DNA of 46,267 nt from Bacteroidales bacterium (GCA_026416095.1 JAOAFV010000033.1:1-46267); one strand, 5' to 3'; shown: positions 1-9,326, numbered from the stretch's first letter. Program-made: numbers and translations. The notes: a model not told the origin generated them from the sequence alone.

Positions 1-3000
1 AAGTATTACTGCCTCGTATACTCTGCCAAAGTAAACATTAACTGAGTCGTATCCATAACAAACACCGTTAAATTCGGTCCAGTACATTGTAATAGTATCG
101 TTTTCAGATGGCCATCGTATCCATACGCATGGCGAATCGGCATACTGAGGGCTACAATTGTTATCGTCAGGGGTAAGGCAGAATGCTACTCCGGAGGGTC
201 CACTCCATTTACCATTGGATCCACCACCAGGTGTAGCACATATGTAAGCATACATACTACAAACACCAAAATCAAGCCCTGCATCGGGCATAGGTATAAC
301 TTTAAATTCAATTGTTATTGTGTCGGTAGAAAAGCATTGTGGAGCAGCAGCATTCATTTCTTTCCAAACAAATTTGTAAGTTCCATATTGCGTAACTGTA
401 ACAAGTGTTTGATTAGAGGTTGGTGAAGCAAAATTAGCAGTACCTGGGCCTGATATTTGATACCATAAGCCTGTACGATTTGCAATGCTCCATGTAGCGT
501 TAAGATTATATGATTTTCCACATATACTAGTATCTTTACCAGCATAAGCAGTTGGTATTTCATAAAAATTTACTTTAACCGAGTCATAATTATGACATAT
601 TCCATTAAACACAACCCAATATAGCCAATATTCACCTACTGAATAATGATATGCAGAAGGTCCCATATTTGAAATGTCAACAGTTGCGTTAAAAGGGATA
701 TTTCCTTGCTGATTGATTATAGGTCCAGTAGGACTAGAATACCAATAAGCAGAAATTATTCCACTTCCTATTGTGTCGGCATTTAATTGGGCAAAGGTTC
801 CACATACCGATATTTGTTGGCCAGCTTCGGCATGAGGAGGTCTTATAAAAGTAATAACTACTGTATCGGTACCCCAACATGCATTGTTGTGAGCATGCCA
901 TACAAATTGAGCTTGATAAGAGCTACCAGGATAATTAGGAATAATGATAGGTGTGTATGTGGTATCGTGGCCGTTTACATATATTACGTTATTTGGACCA
1001 GTCCAATATCCAGGAAATACTGATGTTGCAGAGAGTACACCTTTAACACCACAAGCTATGGTGTCGTTTCCAGCATTTGGTTGTGGTACTGTAAGAAAAG
1101 TAATTATTACTGTATCTTTTGCAGAGCAACCGCTATTTGTTTCGGTCCATACATAAGTATAGGAACCATAAGTAGGAACATTTACTTGCGTAGTAGGACT
1201 CGATGGGTTAACTATTCCTGTACCACTCCATTGACCCGTAGCAGTTGGTATGCTTAATGAGGCTTGCATAGTATAAGACAAACCACAGATTGAAGCATCT
1301 GGACCAGCATTAGGAACAGGCATTTGAATAAAGGTAATGGTAACATAATCGGTTGAATCGCAAGGGCCATTTATTTCTTTCCATTCAAACACATAGGTTC
1401 CTTGTTGAGAAACGGTAACAGCACTTGCAAAATACCCTTGATTTGAAAAAGAAGAAACTCCTGGTCCACTGATTTGTGTCCATAACCCAACATAAGCAGG
1501 GTTATCTGGTGGGTCGGCTTGTAATTGATAGGTTAAACCACAAACGGTAGCATCTGGGCCAGCATAAGGGGTTGGAAATTGGCAACAGTTAGGAGTGCCT
1601 GCTCCATATACAACAACATATAATGTTTCGGGTTGCGAAACACAACCAACACTTGAAGTAGTTTGCAAGATAACAGGGTATGTACCTGCTTGTGTCCATG
1701 TTATTTGAAAGGGTTGTCCACTTGATGGATTGCCACTTAAAATTGTTGCTCCAGATAAATTCCATTGGAAAGAGGAAGCTCCAGTTCCAGTATAAGCTAC
1801 AGTACTTGGCTGACCCGCGCATATTGGTGATTGAACAGTAAATGTTGCCGTTGGTAATGGGTTTACTGTTACTTGTACATTAGCAGTTGCAGTTTGCCCA
1901 CATTGATCGGCAACAGTAACAATGTAATTATAATTGCCAACAGGTGGACTTGTTGTTACATTTGCACTATTTCCAAGATTATTACTCCAATTATATGTGT
2001 ATGTACCATAACCGCCAGAGGCATTTGCTGAAAAGCTTATTGGTTGTTGGCCATTACAAATAGTAATATTGTTTGGTGTGGTTGACACAGTAAGTGGTGA
2101 ATTATCATAAACAGTAATTGTTAAAGTATCCCATCCACATGGAGATGTTTGAATGTAAAGAATAATGGTTTCGGGCCCTTCTGCAACACCATCCATAGCA
2201 AAGTTAAATATTAATCCTGCCGAATCCTGACCAGCAGGAATAACAACCTGACTTGGAACTGTAGCATAGTCGACACCGTTTGTAGCTGTACCAGAAATTG
2301 TATAATTAACAGTAACTGGCTGATTAGAAGGTTGTGGTAAAGTAAAAGAAACTATCGCATTTGAACATCCTTCTATTGCAAATTGATTGAAGATAGCATT
2401 TGTAAAGTATAAACCTGGGTTTATTGCATTTGCTGTAAAACTATTAGCTTCCAAAAATACGCCCGAATCGTAAATTCCATCGCCTATATCAGATATTGCA
2501 ATTTTTATGTGATAAGTTTGACAGGGTACAACAGCTATTGTAGCGCTTAAAACAGTAGTAAATCCATCGAAACATATTGTTGAACCAGAATTGCTTACGT
2601 AGTATTGAGAATAATTTAAAGAAACGCAATTACTTGAGCTTCCATATGAGCCTGGAACACCTGGATTAACTGAGTTAATCATAACTGGAGTTGTTGTTCC
2701 TGGAATTAGTGCTACATTTGTATTATTGTAGTTTCCGCCCTGAGGGTTTGGTCCGGAAACAAAAAAACCAAAAACATCGTTGAAAGATGAACAAACATAT
2801 TCAGGATATTCTTCTGAACCAAAAACATAACGGAAAGTAACAGGCGACGATAATGGAACAAAATTAAATTGTAAAACAACAGCATCGTAAGAAGTATTAC
2901 CAGCCATTTGTTGAAGTGTGGGATCGCCAGAACCACCCATGTTATTACTTAAAAAGTAAGAAGCAGGATTAGGTACATTAGAAATTCCTCCTGTAGAAAG

Positions 3001-3222
3001 TAATATTCCGCTTGCTAACCCTAAGTTGGTTGTTTGTCCGTTACTAAAACCACCAATACAACCCGATGGTCCTGAATAAGTAGCATTCGAAAAAGAAACA
3101 CCACTTCCCACTAATATGTTTACTAATTGATTAGCATTTAAACCTCCCTGTACTTGTAATTGGGAATATATGAAATTCCAGCATAAAAAAAATACAACTA
3201 TCAAAAACATTTTGGTTTTCAT
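1..3222 (-). CDS. Giant secreted adhesin-like protein, C-terminus outside window (choice-of-anchor L, Calx-beta, PKD-like repeats)
   Basis: The frame is open from an ATG at 3222 to the left edge, giving 1074 codons with no stop, so the C-terminus is missing. It begins with a signal peptide (MKTKMFLIVVFFLCWNFIYS). Residues about 20-265 match the choice-of-anchor L domain of Bacteroidota surface proteins, with FGSEEYPEYV and ISDIGDGIYDSGVFLEA as landmarks. Residues about 275-370 look like a Calx-beta domain (TATNGVDYATVPSQVVIPAG, then EGPETI). PKD/Ig-like modules follow, then six units each opening with a pattern like PNAGPDASICG. No enzymatic motif is visible, so a structural or adhesive role on the cell surface is inferred. 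A T9SS or gliding-type sorting domain would be expected beyond the edge. The gene starts 11 bases after the small gene upstream and is probably cotranscribed with it. Confidence 0.85.
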   Translation of the reverse strand, partial: MKTKMFLIVVFFLCWNFIYSQLQVQGGLNANQLVNILVGSGVSFSNATYSGPSGCIGGFSNGQTTNLGLASGILLSTGGISNVPNPASYFLSNNMGGSGDPTLQQMAGNTSYDAVVLQFNFVPLSSPVTFRYVFGSEEYPEYVCSSFNDVFGFFVSGPNPQGGNYNNTNVALIPGTTTPVMINSVNPGVPGSYGSSSNCVSLNYSQYYVSNSGSTICFDGFTTVLSATIAVVPCQTYHIKIAISDIGDGIYDSGVFLEANSFTANAINPGLYFTNAIFNQFAIEGCSNAIVSFTLPQPSNQPVTVNYTISGTATNGVDYATVPSQVVIPAGQDSAGLIFNFAMDGVAEGPETIILYIQTSPCGWDTLTITVYDNSPLTVSTTPNNITICNGQQPISFSANASGGYGTYTYNWSNNLGNSANVTTSPPVGNYNYIVTVADQCGQTATANVQVTVNPLPTATFTVQSPICAGQPSTVAYTGTGASSFQWNLSGATILSGNPSSGQPFQITWTQAGTYPVILQTTSSVGCVSQPETLYVVVYGAGTPNCCQFPTPYAGPDATVCGLTYQLQADPPDNPAYVGLWTQISGPGVSSFSNQGYFASAVTVSQQGTYVFEWKEINGPCDSTDYVTITFIQMPVPNAGPDASICGLSYTMQASLSIPTATGQWSGTGIVNPSSPTTQVNVPTYGSYTYVWTETNSGCSAKDTVIITFLTVPQPNAGNDTIACGVKGVLSATSVFPGYWTGPNNVIYVNGHDTTYTPIIIPNYPGSSYQAQFVWHAHNNACWGTDTVVITFIRPPHAEAGQQISVCGTFAQLNADTIGSGIISAYWYSSPTGPIINQQGNIPFNATVDISNMGPSAYHYSVGEYWLYWVVFNGICHNYDSVKVNFYEIPTAYAGKDTSICGKSYNLNATWSIANRTGLWYQISGPGTANFASPTSNQTLVTVTQYGTYKFVWKEMNAAAPQCFSTDTITIEFKVIPMPDAGLDFGVCSMYAYICATPGGGSNGKWSGPSGVAFCLTPDDNNCSPQYADSPCVWIRWPSENDTITMYWTEFNGVCYGYDSVNVYFGRVYEAVIL
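250..1580 (-). repeat. Six tandem PKD-like units in the adhesin
   Basis: Within the adhesin frame, six units of about 80-95 residues (240-285 bases) each begin with a variant of xxAGxDxxxCG. Their openings lie near 1577, 1320, 1083, 836, 555 and 290. Most units end in a strand like DTVIITF just before the next opening. The units differ too much in DNA sequence to be a recent duplication. This spacing is typical of repeat stalks in Bacteroidota surface proteins. Confidence 0.7.
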
Positions 3223-3233
3223 AATCAAATATT

Positions 3234-3614
3234 TTATTTATTTAAAAAATTAAATTCATCGATATTAATGAAAGTATTGTTATGTTTAATTTTATTTATA
3301 TTCATTATTTTGAATAAGTTTTTAAAATATAAATTATTTGCATACATATAAAAAGTCCCATGTACTTTATATAGCCCGTTTTCTTTTGTTATTGTAAAGT
3401 TTTCAACACCTCTGTAACCTTTAATAAAATTTTCTATATTGACAGCTTGTTTTTCAGACTCAATACCATAAAGGTAACATTCAAAAGTTTTACTACCATT
3501 AGTAAGCTCTGTAACAAAAGGTTGAGTTTTAAACTCAGCAATTAAGGTTTGCGATTTCACAAAACTTATTGTAATAATAGATAAAATAATAATTAATATG
3601 AAAAACCTTTTCAT
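3234..3614 (-). CDS. Small secreted protein of unknown function
   Basis: It encodes 126 residues with a clear signal peptide (MKRFFILIIILSIITISFVKS, cleavage near SQT). The mature part of about 105 residues has alternating strands and a helix (SEKQAVNIENFIKGYRGVEN then FTITKENGLYKVHG). That order resembles a ferredoxin-like, heavy-metal-associated fold, but the metal-binding CxxC is absent, so no metal role is claimed. The gene has a strong promoter just upstream and ends 11 bases before the giant adhesin, so it is probably the first gene of that operon. It may be a periplasmic helper of the adhesin, but that is only inferred from position. Confidence 0.6.
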   Translation of the reverse strand: MKRFFILIIILSIITISFVKSQTLIAEFKTQPFVTELTNGSKTFECYLYGIESEKQAVNIENFIKGYRGVENFTITKENGLYKVHGTFYMYANNLYFKNLFKIMNINKIKHNNTFINIDEFNFLNK

Positions 3615-3634
3615 AATTTATTTTTTTTAATAGA

Positions 3635-3665
3635 CAAAGATAAAAACAAAAAGTTGTCTGACAAA
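3635..3665 (-). promoter_or_regulatory. Bacteroidota-type promoter for the small secreted protein/adhesin operon
   Basis: On the minus strand a TTTG -33 element (3662-3665) is followed after exactly 19 bases by TATCTTTG (3635-3642). This fits the Bacteroidota consensus TTTG-N19-TAnnTTTG at every defined position. Transcription would start near 3629, about 15 bases before the ATG at 3614. Confidence 0.75.
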
Positions 3666-3693
3666 ATATTTTTTTTAAGATAAAAAAATTTAT

Positions 3694-3701
3694 TACTTTT
3701 G
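3694..3701 (+). promoter_or_regulatory. -7 element of the tRNA-His gene
   Basis: TACTTTTG matches the Bacteroidota -7 consensus TAnnTTTG and ends 10 bases before the tRNA. No clean TTTG -33 box lies at the right distance; the sequence there is a T-run. It is back to back with the promoter serving the minus strand. Confidence 0.55.
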
Positions 3702-3711
3702 CATACAAAAT

Positions 3712-3787
3712 GGTGGATGTAGCTCAGTTTGGTTAGAGCACCAGATTGTGGCTCTGGTGGTCGCCGGTTCGAGTCCGGTCATCCACC
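3712..3787 (+). tRNA. tRNA-His (GTG)
   Basis: A 76-base cloverleaf including the extra 5' G (G-1) diagnostic of histidine tRNA, which faces C73. The acceptor stem pairs GTGGATG with CATCCAC. The anticodon loop TTGTGGC carries GTG, and the T arm has GGTTCGAGTCC. The 3' CCA is not encoded. Confidence 0.95.
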
Positions 3788-3842
3788 CCTGGATAAGTAA
3801 GATTTTATTACATTTTTTATTACAATAAAGGTGGTTGGGATT

Positions 3843-5306
3843 TTAAGGAAGAATATCAATATTAAATGTTTTTGTCGATATTTTAAGAATTGGTGGCAAG
3901 TAAAGTAACTTAAAAGCATTATTTTGCATCAATAATAATGTTTTTTCGATAGTAACTTCGTCGAAATCTTCTTTTAATATTTCTTCTTTGCTTTTTTCGT
4001 TTTCTATTACTTCATGTAATATTTTGTCGAGTATGTCATAAGGTGGTAATGAATCGGAGTCTTTTTGATTTTCTTTTAATTCGGCGCTTGGTTCTTTATT
4101 AATTATGTTAGATGGAATTACTTTCATTTTAGAATTTATATAATTTGCAAGTTCATAAACTTGGGTTTTATAAAGGTCGCCAATAACCGATAAAGCACCA
4201 CTTATGTCACCATAAATTGTACCGTAACCAGTTGCTATTTCACTTTTGTTTGAAGTATTAATAACAGTATAACCAAATTTATTTGAAAACCACATAAGTA
4301 TTATCATTCTGATTCTTGCTTGTAAGTTTTCTTCGCTTGTGTCGAAATTTTCATCTTTAAAGTAAATTGATAATTCATCAAGAAATTTTTTATATATTGT
4401 TGTAATTGGTACAATGTGGTATTTTATACCTATTTTTTTACAAAAATCAATAGCATCTATAATAGATTGATTTGGAGTGAATTGAGAAGGCATAATGATT
4501 CCTAAAATGTTTTCATTGCCTAATGCTTTTACAGTTAACGAAGTAGCAACAGCACTGTCTATTCCTCCTGATATTCCAATTATTGCCCTTTTTAAGCCAT
4601 TTAGTTTGAAATACTCTTTTATTCCATATACTAAGATATCGTGAATTATTGATATATCACTTATATTATCTATATTTATTTCCTTTTGTTTGTAAAAAGA
4701 AAATGAGGGATTTAGAAAAGATTTTCCTATTATGTTACCATTTTCGTAGATTTCTACATTGCCATCAAAAATTTGGGTTTTATGTATACCTAACGGATTA
4801 ACTAAAATAGAGACTAACTTACAATTGTTTGAAATATTTTTGGCAAAGAACGATGATAATTTGCTATTTGTAATGTCAAAGGGTTTATGATTAAATATAA
4901 CTATAACTGATATATGAAATTCTTTACTAATGTCCGATATGTTAATTTTTTGAATAGTATCACTTAATGAAATGAGAAATTTTCCAGAATAATTTTCTGC
5001 AATTACGTATTCGCTTGTTCTTTTTACTTCTTTCAGATTTGTAAGAATTCTACACTTATAATTATTATTTAAACTATCGAAATATGGTGCAGTTGCAATG
5101 TATTCTATATGTGAAATGCAATTTAAAATATTGTTAATGCTGTTTTCAATATAATTGCATTTTTTTAAATATAAATTACTCAATGAATTTTTTAATGTGT
5201 AATAAAAAGGTAAAATTGCAACAGTATCGTAACTTACAAGGTCAACATAATTTTTAAAATTTTCGAAAGAAAATTCAATAGTTTCAAGGTAAAAAGAAAG
5301 TGTCAT
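3843..5306 (-). CDS. nadE: NAD+ synthetase with a degenerate glutaminase domain
   Basis: It makes NAD+ from deamido-NAD+, ATP and a nitrogen donor. The C-terminal half (from about residue 220) is a normal synthetase: the ATP-pyrophosphatase loop SGGIDSA at 246-252, then TSNKSEIATGYGTIYGDISG and KEPSAELKENQKDSDSLPPY. The N-terminal 210 residues align in outline with the nitrilase-type glutaminase domain, but the three catalytic positions look lost. FPEL with the Glu has become ILPF, the Lys segment (KxxLPTYxVFDE) is unrecognisable, and the Cys of CEDIW is replaced in LISLSDTI. The enzyme therefore probably uses free ammonia or another amidotransferase. At about 487 residues it is shorter than the usual 540-plus. 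The ATG at 5306 is chosen because the frame further upstream offers only TTG at 5318. Confidence 0.88.
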   Translation of the reverse strand: MTLSFYLETIEFSFENFKNYVDLVSYDTVAILPFYYTLKNSLSNLYLKKCNYIENSINNILNCISHIEYIATAPYFDSLNNNYKCRILTNLKEVKRTSEYVIAENYSGKFLISLSDTIQKINISDISKEFHISVIVIFNHKPFDITNSKLSSFFAKNISNNCKLVSILVNPLGIHKTQIFDGNVEIYENGNIIGKSFLNPSFSFYKQKEINIDNISDISIIHDILVYGIKEYFKLNGLKRAIIGISGGIDSAVATSLTVKALGNENILGIIMPSQFTPNQSIIDAIDFCKKIGIKYHIVPITTIYKKFLDELSIYFKDENFDTSEENLQARIRMIILMWFSNKFGYTVINTSNKSEIATGYGTIYGDISGALSVIGDLYKTQVYELANYINSKMKVIPSNIINKEPSAELKENQKDSDSLPPYDILDKILHEVIENEKSKEEILKEDFDEVTIEKTLLLMQNNAFKLLYLPPILKISTKTFNIDILP

Positions 5307-5334
5307 AAAGTAAAACAATTTTTTGTTTAATGTA

Positions 5335-5342
5335 CAAATTTA
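5335..5342 (-). promoter_or_regulatory. -7 element for nadE
   Basis: The minus strand reads TAAATTTG, a full match to TAnnTTTG, 29 bases before the ATG at 5306. No clear TTTG box is seen at the -33 position. The 133-base divergent region is shared with the M64 peptidase gene. Confidence 0.5.
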
Positions 5343-5375
5343 TAGGATAGTATTTTTTTAAAAAAGTATTTTGAG

Positions 5376-5383
5376 TATATTTG
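5376..5383 (+). promoter_or_regulatory. -7 element for the M64 peptidase gene
   Basis: TATATTTG matches TAnnTTTG. It implies a start near 5390 and a leader of about 50 bases before the ATG at 5440. The -33 region is a T-run without a clear TTTG. Confidence 0.5.
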
Positions 5384-5439
5384 AAAAATTTATAGCAATG
5401 ACGTGTTTTTGTTTAATTTTAAACCGAAACGAATAATTT

Positions 5440-6720
5440 ATGTTATATGTTTCAAAGCTTTTATTAAAATGTTTTTTAGTTATTTTTTTTAAAGATGTTT
5501 TTTCACAAATTGATTATAATAAATATTTCACAAGCAGCCGCTTAAGAATAGAATACACCTTAACTGGCAATAAAGATACAACAATTGTTACTATTAATGA
5601 TTGGTATAAAGAAGACCACTGGAGTGGACCATATAAAAATTTAGTAGATACTTTACTTTGGGGAAACTATTATATTCAGATTTTTGATTCAATTGAAAAT
5701 AGACTTATATATTCGAGAGGTTTTAGTAACTTATTTTACGAATGGAAGTTTTCGTCGGAAGCCAAAAATACAACAAAAAGTTTTAGTCAGTTTTTTTGTA
5801 TTCCTTATCCTAGAAGTACAGTTTTTATTAAGTTTTTTGAAAGAAATTATAATCAAAGTCTTGTATTATTAAAATCGCAATATATAAATCCTAATTACAG
5901 CAAAATTGCTATACCTATAAAAGATAAATTTTACTTTCCGTATCAGGTTAAAAATACAACAAATAAAGCAATTGATATTGTTATAATTTCCGAAGGGTAT
6001 ACTAGAAGCGACTCGTTAAAGTTTTTCGAAGATGCAAAAAATATGACGGAAAAACTTTTAAAAATGAATTCGTTAAAAAAATTCTCAAGCAAAATAAATA
6101 TAGGGTTTGTTTTTCAGAGTTCTAACGAAAAAGGAGCAAGCTTGCAAGACGGTAAAACTTTTAAAAATACAAATCTAAAATCATATTTTTATGCTCTTGG
6201 AGTAGAGCGTTATATTGCAATTGATGATTATAATTATATAGGAAGATTACTATCGAATATTGATTATGATTATTTTATAGTGCTTGTTAATACTTTAAAA
6301 TATTGTGGAGCAGGGATATTTAATTATTACAGTATTGTGCCATCAGATGCATTATTTAAGGATTATATTTTGTATCATGAATTTGGTCATCAATTTGCAG
6401 GCCTAGCAGATGAGTATGAAGAGGCAGATGAGTATACTCAGAATTTTTATAATCTTAATGCTGAGCCATGGGAGTATAACATTACTACTCTTGTGCAATT
6501 TTCAAAGAAGTGGAAAAAATATATGAAAAAAACTAAAAATGGTACCTATTATTACAATAAGAAATTAAATGTTGGCTTATATAAGGGGGCAGGGTATCGA
6601 AGCGAAAAAATTTATCGTAGCTCTTTATTATGTATAATGCGAAGCTTTGAAACTCTCGATTTTTGCTTTGTTTGTTCCGAAGCATTTAAGTTAATGTTAA
6701 ACTTAAACATAGATAAATAA
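5440..6720 (+). CDS. Secreted M64-family (IgA-peptidase-type) zinc metallopeptidase
   Basis: A 426-residue protein with a signal peptide ending near FSQ (residue 23). Residues about 28-145 correspond to the beta-rich N-terminal domain usual in M64 proteins. The catalytic domain follows, with ISEGYTRSD near 184-191 and the zinc motif HEFGHQFAGLADEY at 313-326. H313 and H317 are ligands and E314 the general base; D324 is a possible third ligand. The length is typical of the family. There is no C-terminal sorting domain, so it is probably periplasmic or surface-attached by other means. Substrates of most M64 members are unknown, and the IgA label comes from a distant founding member, so no immunoglobulin activity is claimed. 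A Fur-type regulator starts 6 bases downstream, so the two may be cotranscribed. Confidence 0.85.
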   Translation: MLYVSKLLLKCFLVIFFKDVFSQIDYNKYFTSSRLRIEYTLTGNKDTTIVTINDWYKEDHWSGPYKNLVDTLLWGNYYIQIFDSIENRLIYSRGFSNLFYEWKFSSEAKNTTKSFSQFFCIPYPRSTVFIKFFERNYNQSLVLLKSQYINPNYSKIAIPIKDKFYFPYQVKNTTNKAIDIVIISEGYTRSDSLKFFEDAKNMTEKLLKMNSLKKFSSKINIGFVFQSSNEKGASLQDGKTFKNTNLKSYFYALGVERYIAIDDYNYIGRLLSNIDYDYFIVLVNTLKYCGAGIFNYYSIVPSDALFKDYILYHEFGHQFAGLADEYEEADEYTQNFYNLNAEPWEYNITTLVQFSKKWKKYMKKTKNGTYYYNKKLNVGLYKGAGYRSEKIYRSSLLCIMRSFETLDFCFVCSEAFKLMLNLNIDK

Positions 6721-6726
6721 TGCAAA

Positions 6727-7179
6727 ATGAATACTGAAAATAAAAATGCTAATATTGTTTTAAAAAAATTTGAAAATTTCATAAGAAAAAAAAAGTTACG
6801 TAATACTAACGAAAGAAATATTATTTTAAAAGAAATATATAAAAATGAAGGGCATTTTAATCCTGACGATTTGTATATAAGGCTAAAATTAGCGGGTTAT
6901 AATATAAGTAGAGCAACTGTTTATAATACACTTCAATTACTTGAAGAAGCTAATCTAATAATAAAACATTATTTTAAGGAAAATTCCGCAATATATGAAA
7001 AAGTTAATTTCAGTAGTCCTCATTATCATTTAATCTGTATTAAGTGCGGGAAAGTTACAGAATTTGAGGAAAAAGAAATTAAACAACTTGTAAAACGAAT
7101 TGTTGGAAAATATGGGCATAAACATTTAAATCATTCTATGTATATTTATGGGCTTTGCAAATTGTGTAATAGTTTTTAG
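6727..7179 (+). CDS. Fur/PerR/Zur-family metal-dependent repressor
   Basis: A 150-residue transcription factor that would bind DNA when loaded with a metal. Residues about 20-85 form the winged helix, with the family recognition helix ISRATVYNTLQLLEEANLI. The dimerisation domain carries SPHYHLICIKCGKVTEF, and two CxxC pairs (C104/C107 and C144/C147) form the structural zinc site. H99 and H101 are candidate regulatory ligands. Whether it senses iron, zinc or peroxide cannot be told from the sequence. It starts 6 bases after the M64 peptidase and ends convergently with the next gene, overlapping it by 4 bases. Confidence 0.88.
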   Translation: MNTENKNANIVLKKFENFIRKKKLRNTNERNIILKEIYKNEGHFNPDDLYIRLKLAGYNISRATVYNTLQLLEEANLIIKHYFKENSAIYEKVNFSSPHYHLICIKCGKVTEFEEKEIKQLVKRIVGKYGHKHLNHSMYIYGLCKLCNSF

Positions 7180-7556
7180 TGTTTTATTTTCTTAAAATCT
7201 TTTATATTAAAGCAAATAGAAAGAAACAAAGATATGAAAAATATAATTGCAGTAGATATATCAACGACTAAGGCATTAATATTAACTTTAAAGAGTCTAA
7301 ATATTATATAAGCGATATATGAATTTTGTTGAGGCATTTCGTTTAATTTGCGTAAGACATCCCAATGCCAATCGGTTAAAAAACAATAACCCCAGCCGTA
7401 AAATATACCTAAAACAAACCACGAAAAAGCTGTTATTAATAGCGACAATAAATTATATTTTCTAGTAACTTTAAACATCCATCCAAATACATTAAATATA
7501 ATTAACAAAGAATGAAAGATTACAAAAAATACATCAAGAAATTTTAAAATAAACAT
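7176..7556 (-). CDS. DUF2784-like small membrane protein
   Basis: A 126-residue protein with about four hydrophobic segments, near residues 5-25, 37-57, 84-98 and 100-118. The signature GWGYCFLTDWHWDVLRKL between segments two and three resembles the conserved CPLTxWE-type motif of DUF2784. The family has no established function. It is convergent with the Fur gene and divergent, 37 bases away, from the glycosyltransferase. Confidence 0.6.
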   Translation of the reverse strand: MFILKFLDVFFVIFHSLLIIFNVFGWMFKVTRKYNLLSLLITAFSWFVLGIFYGWGYCFLTDWHWDVLRKLNEMPQQNSYIAYIIFRLFKVNINALVVDISTAIIFFISLFLSICFNIKDFKKIKH

Positions 7557-7593
7557 TTTATTTTTTTATTTTGCATAAAATTATAAATTTTCG

Positions 7594-8718
7594 ATGAATA
7601 TTTTGGTAAACACAAGATTATTGCAACCAGGAAAAATAGAGGGAATTGGTGCATTTATTCATAACTTATTTAAATATGTTACTAAGAAAAATCCAGAACA
7701 TACATTTTATTTTTTATTTGATAGAAAATACGATGAAAAATTTATATATTCAAAAAATGTAATTCCTTTAAAATATGCACCTCCAACAAGACATCCTTTA
7801 TTAAACATTTATTGGTTTGAATTCGTAGTGCCTTTAGTAGCAAAGAAATATAAGATAGATTTATTTTTTTCGCCCGACAATCTTATGTCGTTAAATTTAA
7901 AAATACCAACTGTTTTAGTAATTCATGATATAAATTACAAAAAAATGCCAGAAAATCTTCCGTTAATTACACGTCATTATTATAATTTTTTTGTACCAAA
8001 ATATTTAAAAAAGGCAAAACATATTATTACTGTATCTGAATTTACTAAAAAAGAAATTATTGAATCGTACAAAGTTCCAGCCGAAAAAATAAGTGTAATA
8101 TATAACGCACCAAATATTATTGAAAATTACATTCCTGATAATATAATAGATGAAACTAGGAAGAAATATACCTATGGCAAGCCTTATTTTTTATACATAG
8201 GCTCTTTACATCCAAGAAAAAATATAGGAAGAATGTTAATTGCATTCGATGAATTTATAGAAAGAACTAAGAAAGATTTTTATTTTATAATTATAGGTCG
8301 TCATTTGTGGCGTAGCTATAGAATTGAAGAGTATAATAAAATAAAAAATAAAGAAAGAATAATATTTACAGGTTACTTACCAAACGAAGAAGCTAGGAAT
8401 ATTCTAGTTTCAGCTTACTGCTTAGTTTTAGTTTCGTTATATGAAGGGTTTGGTATTCCTATAATTGAAGCTATGCAAGCAGGAGTTCCAGTAATCTGTT
8501 CTAATGTTACTGCTCTTCCAGAAATTGCAGGCGATGCAGCTTTGTTTGTTAATCCTTTGTCAATAGAAGAAATAACTAGCTCTATGATTAAAATTACCGA
8601 CGATAAAAACCTTTACAATTTTTTGAAACAAAAAGGAATAGAAAGAAGCCATAATTTTTCGTGGGAAAAATCGTCAGAAAACTTGATGAAAATAATAAAA
8701 AATGCTGTTATGCATTAA
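7594..8718 (+). CDS. GT4-type glycosyltransferase
   Basis: A 374-residue GT-B fold enzyme of the GT1/GT4 group, transferring a sugar from a nucleotide donor to a glycan or lipid acceptor at the cytoplasmic membrane. The N-terminal acceptor domain opens with [20 protein letters not shown]. The donor domain has [16 protein letters not shown] near 204-220 and the E-x7-E signature in [19 protein letters not shown]. There is no signal peptide or membrane segment. Donor and acceptor are unknown, and no polysaccharide gene cluster surrounds it. It ends 3 bases from the convergent folE stop. Confidence 0.85.
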   Translation: MNILVNTRLLQPGKIEGIGAFIHNLFKYVTKKNPEHTFYFLFDRKYDEKFIYSKNVIPLKYAPPTRHPLLNIYWFEFVVPLVAKKYKIDLFFSPDNLMSLNLKIPTVLVIHDINYKKMPENLPLITRHYYNFFVPKYLKKAKHIITVSEFTKKEIIESYKVPAEKISVIYNAPNIIENYIPDNIIDETRKKYTYGKPYFLYIGSLHPRKNIGRMLIAFDEFIERTKKDFYFIIIGRHLWRSYRIEEYNKIKNKERIIFTGYLPNEEARNILVSAYCLVLVSLYEGFGIPIIEAMQAGVPVICSNVTALPEIAGDAALFVNPLSIEEITSSMIKITDDKNLYNFLKQKGIERSHNFSWEKSSENLMKIIKNAVMH

Positions 8719-8721
8719 ATT

Positions 8722-9312
8722 TTAGTGTAATTTATGACTTATTAATCTTAAAAATTCTGAGCGTGTTGGTTCTTTAAGAAAAACACCAGAAAAATCGCTT
8801 GTGGTTGTTACACTGTTTTGCTTTTGAACACCGCGCATCATCATACATAAATGTTGTGCTTCAATAACAACAGCAACACCTAAGGGTCTTAGTGTGTTTT
8901 GAATACAATCTTTAATTTGTCGAGTAAGGCGTTCCTGAACTTGTAATCTGTGTGCAAAAGCATCAACAACACGTACAATTTTGCTTAAACCAGTGATATA
9001 CTCATTGGGAATATATGCTACATGTGCTTTGCCAAAAAAAGGAACTAAATGATGTTCACATAGAGAATATATTTCTATATCTTTTATTATAACCATTTCT
9101 TTATAATCTTCTTTAAACATTGCTTTTTTTATTATTTCTTCTGGATTTATTTTATATCCTTGTGTTAAAAATTGAAGTAACTTGCCAACTCTCTCGGGTG
9201 TTTTTTTTAAACCTTCTCTTTCAGGATTTTCGCCAATTATTGATAAAATTTTGTAATATAAATTTGTTAATTCTTCTGTAATCTCGCTGTTGTATATTTC
9301 ATGTTCGTTCAT
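8722..9312 (-). CDS. folE: GTP cyclohydrolase I
   Basis: It converts GTP to 7,8-dihydroneopterin triphosphate, the entry step to folate and pterins and, in many bacteria, queuosine. The 196-residue length is normal. Zinc ligands are C85 and H88 in [18 protein letters not shown] and C156 in [13 protein letters not shown]. The motif [20 protein letters not shown] near 108-127 is diagnostic. Since the zinc ligands are present, it is the classical zinc-dependent FolE and not FolE2. It is a single gene with its own -7 element upstream. Confidence 0.95.
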   Translation of the reverse strand: MNEHEIYNSEITEELTNLYYKILSIIGENPEREGLKKTPERVGKLLQFLTQGYKINPEEIIKKAMFKEDYKEMVIIKDIEIYSLCEHHLVPFFGKAHVAYIPNEYITGLSKIVRVVDAFAHRLQVQERLTRQIKDCIQNTLRPLGVAVVIEAQHLCMMMRGVQKQNSVTTTSDFSGVFLKEPTRSEFLRLISHKLH

Positions 9313-9326
9313 CTGGAAATTTTTTG

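Noticed and set aside
354-2936. Several short reading frames on both strands within the left 3 kb
   Set aside because: They are out of frame with the continuous adhesin frame, have low-complexity translations and lack start signals.
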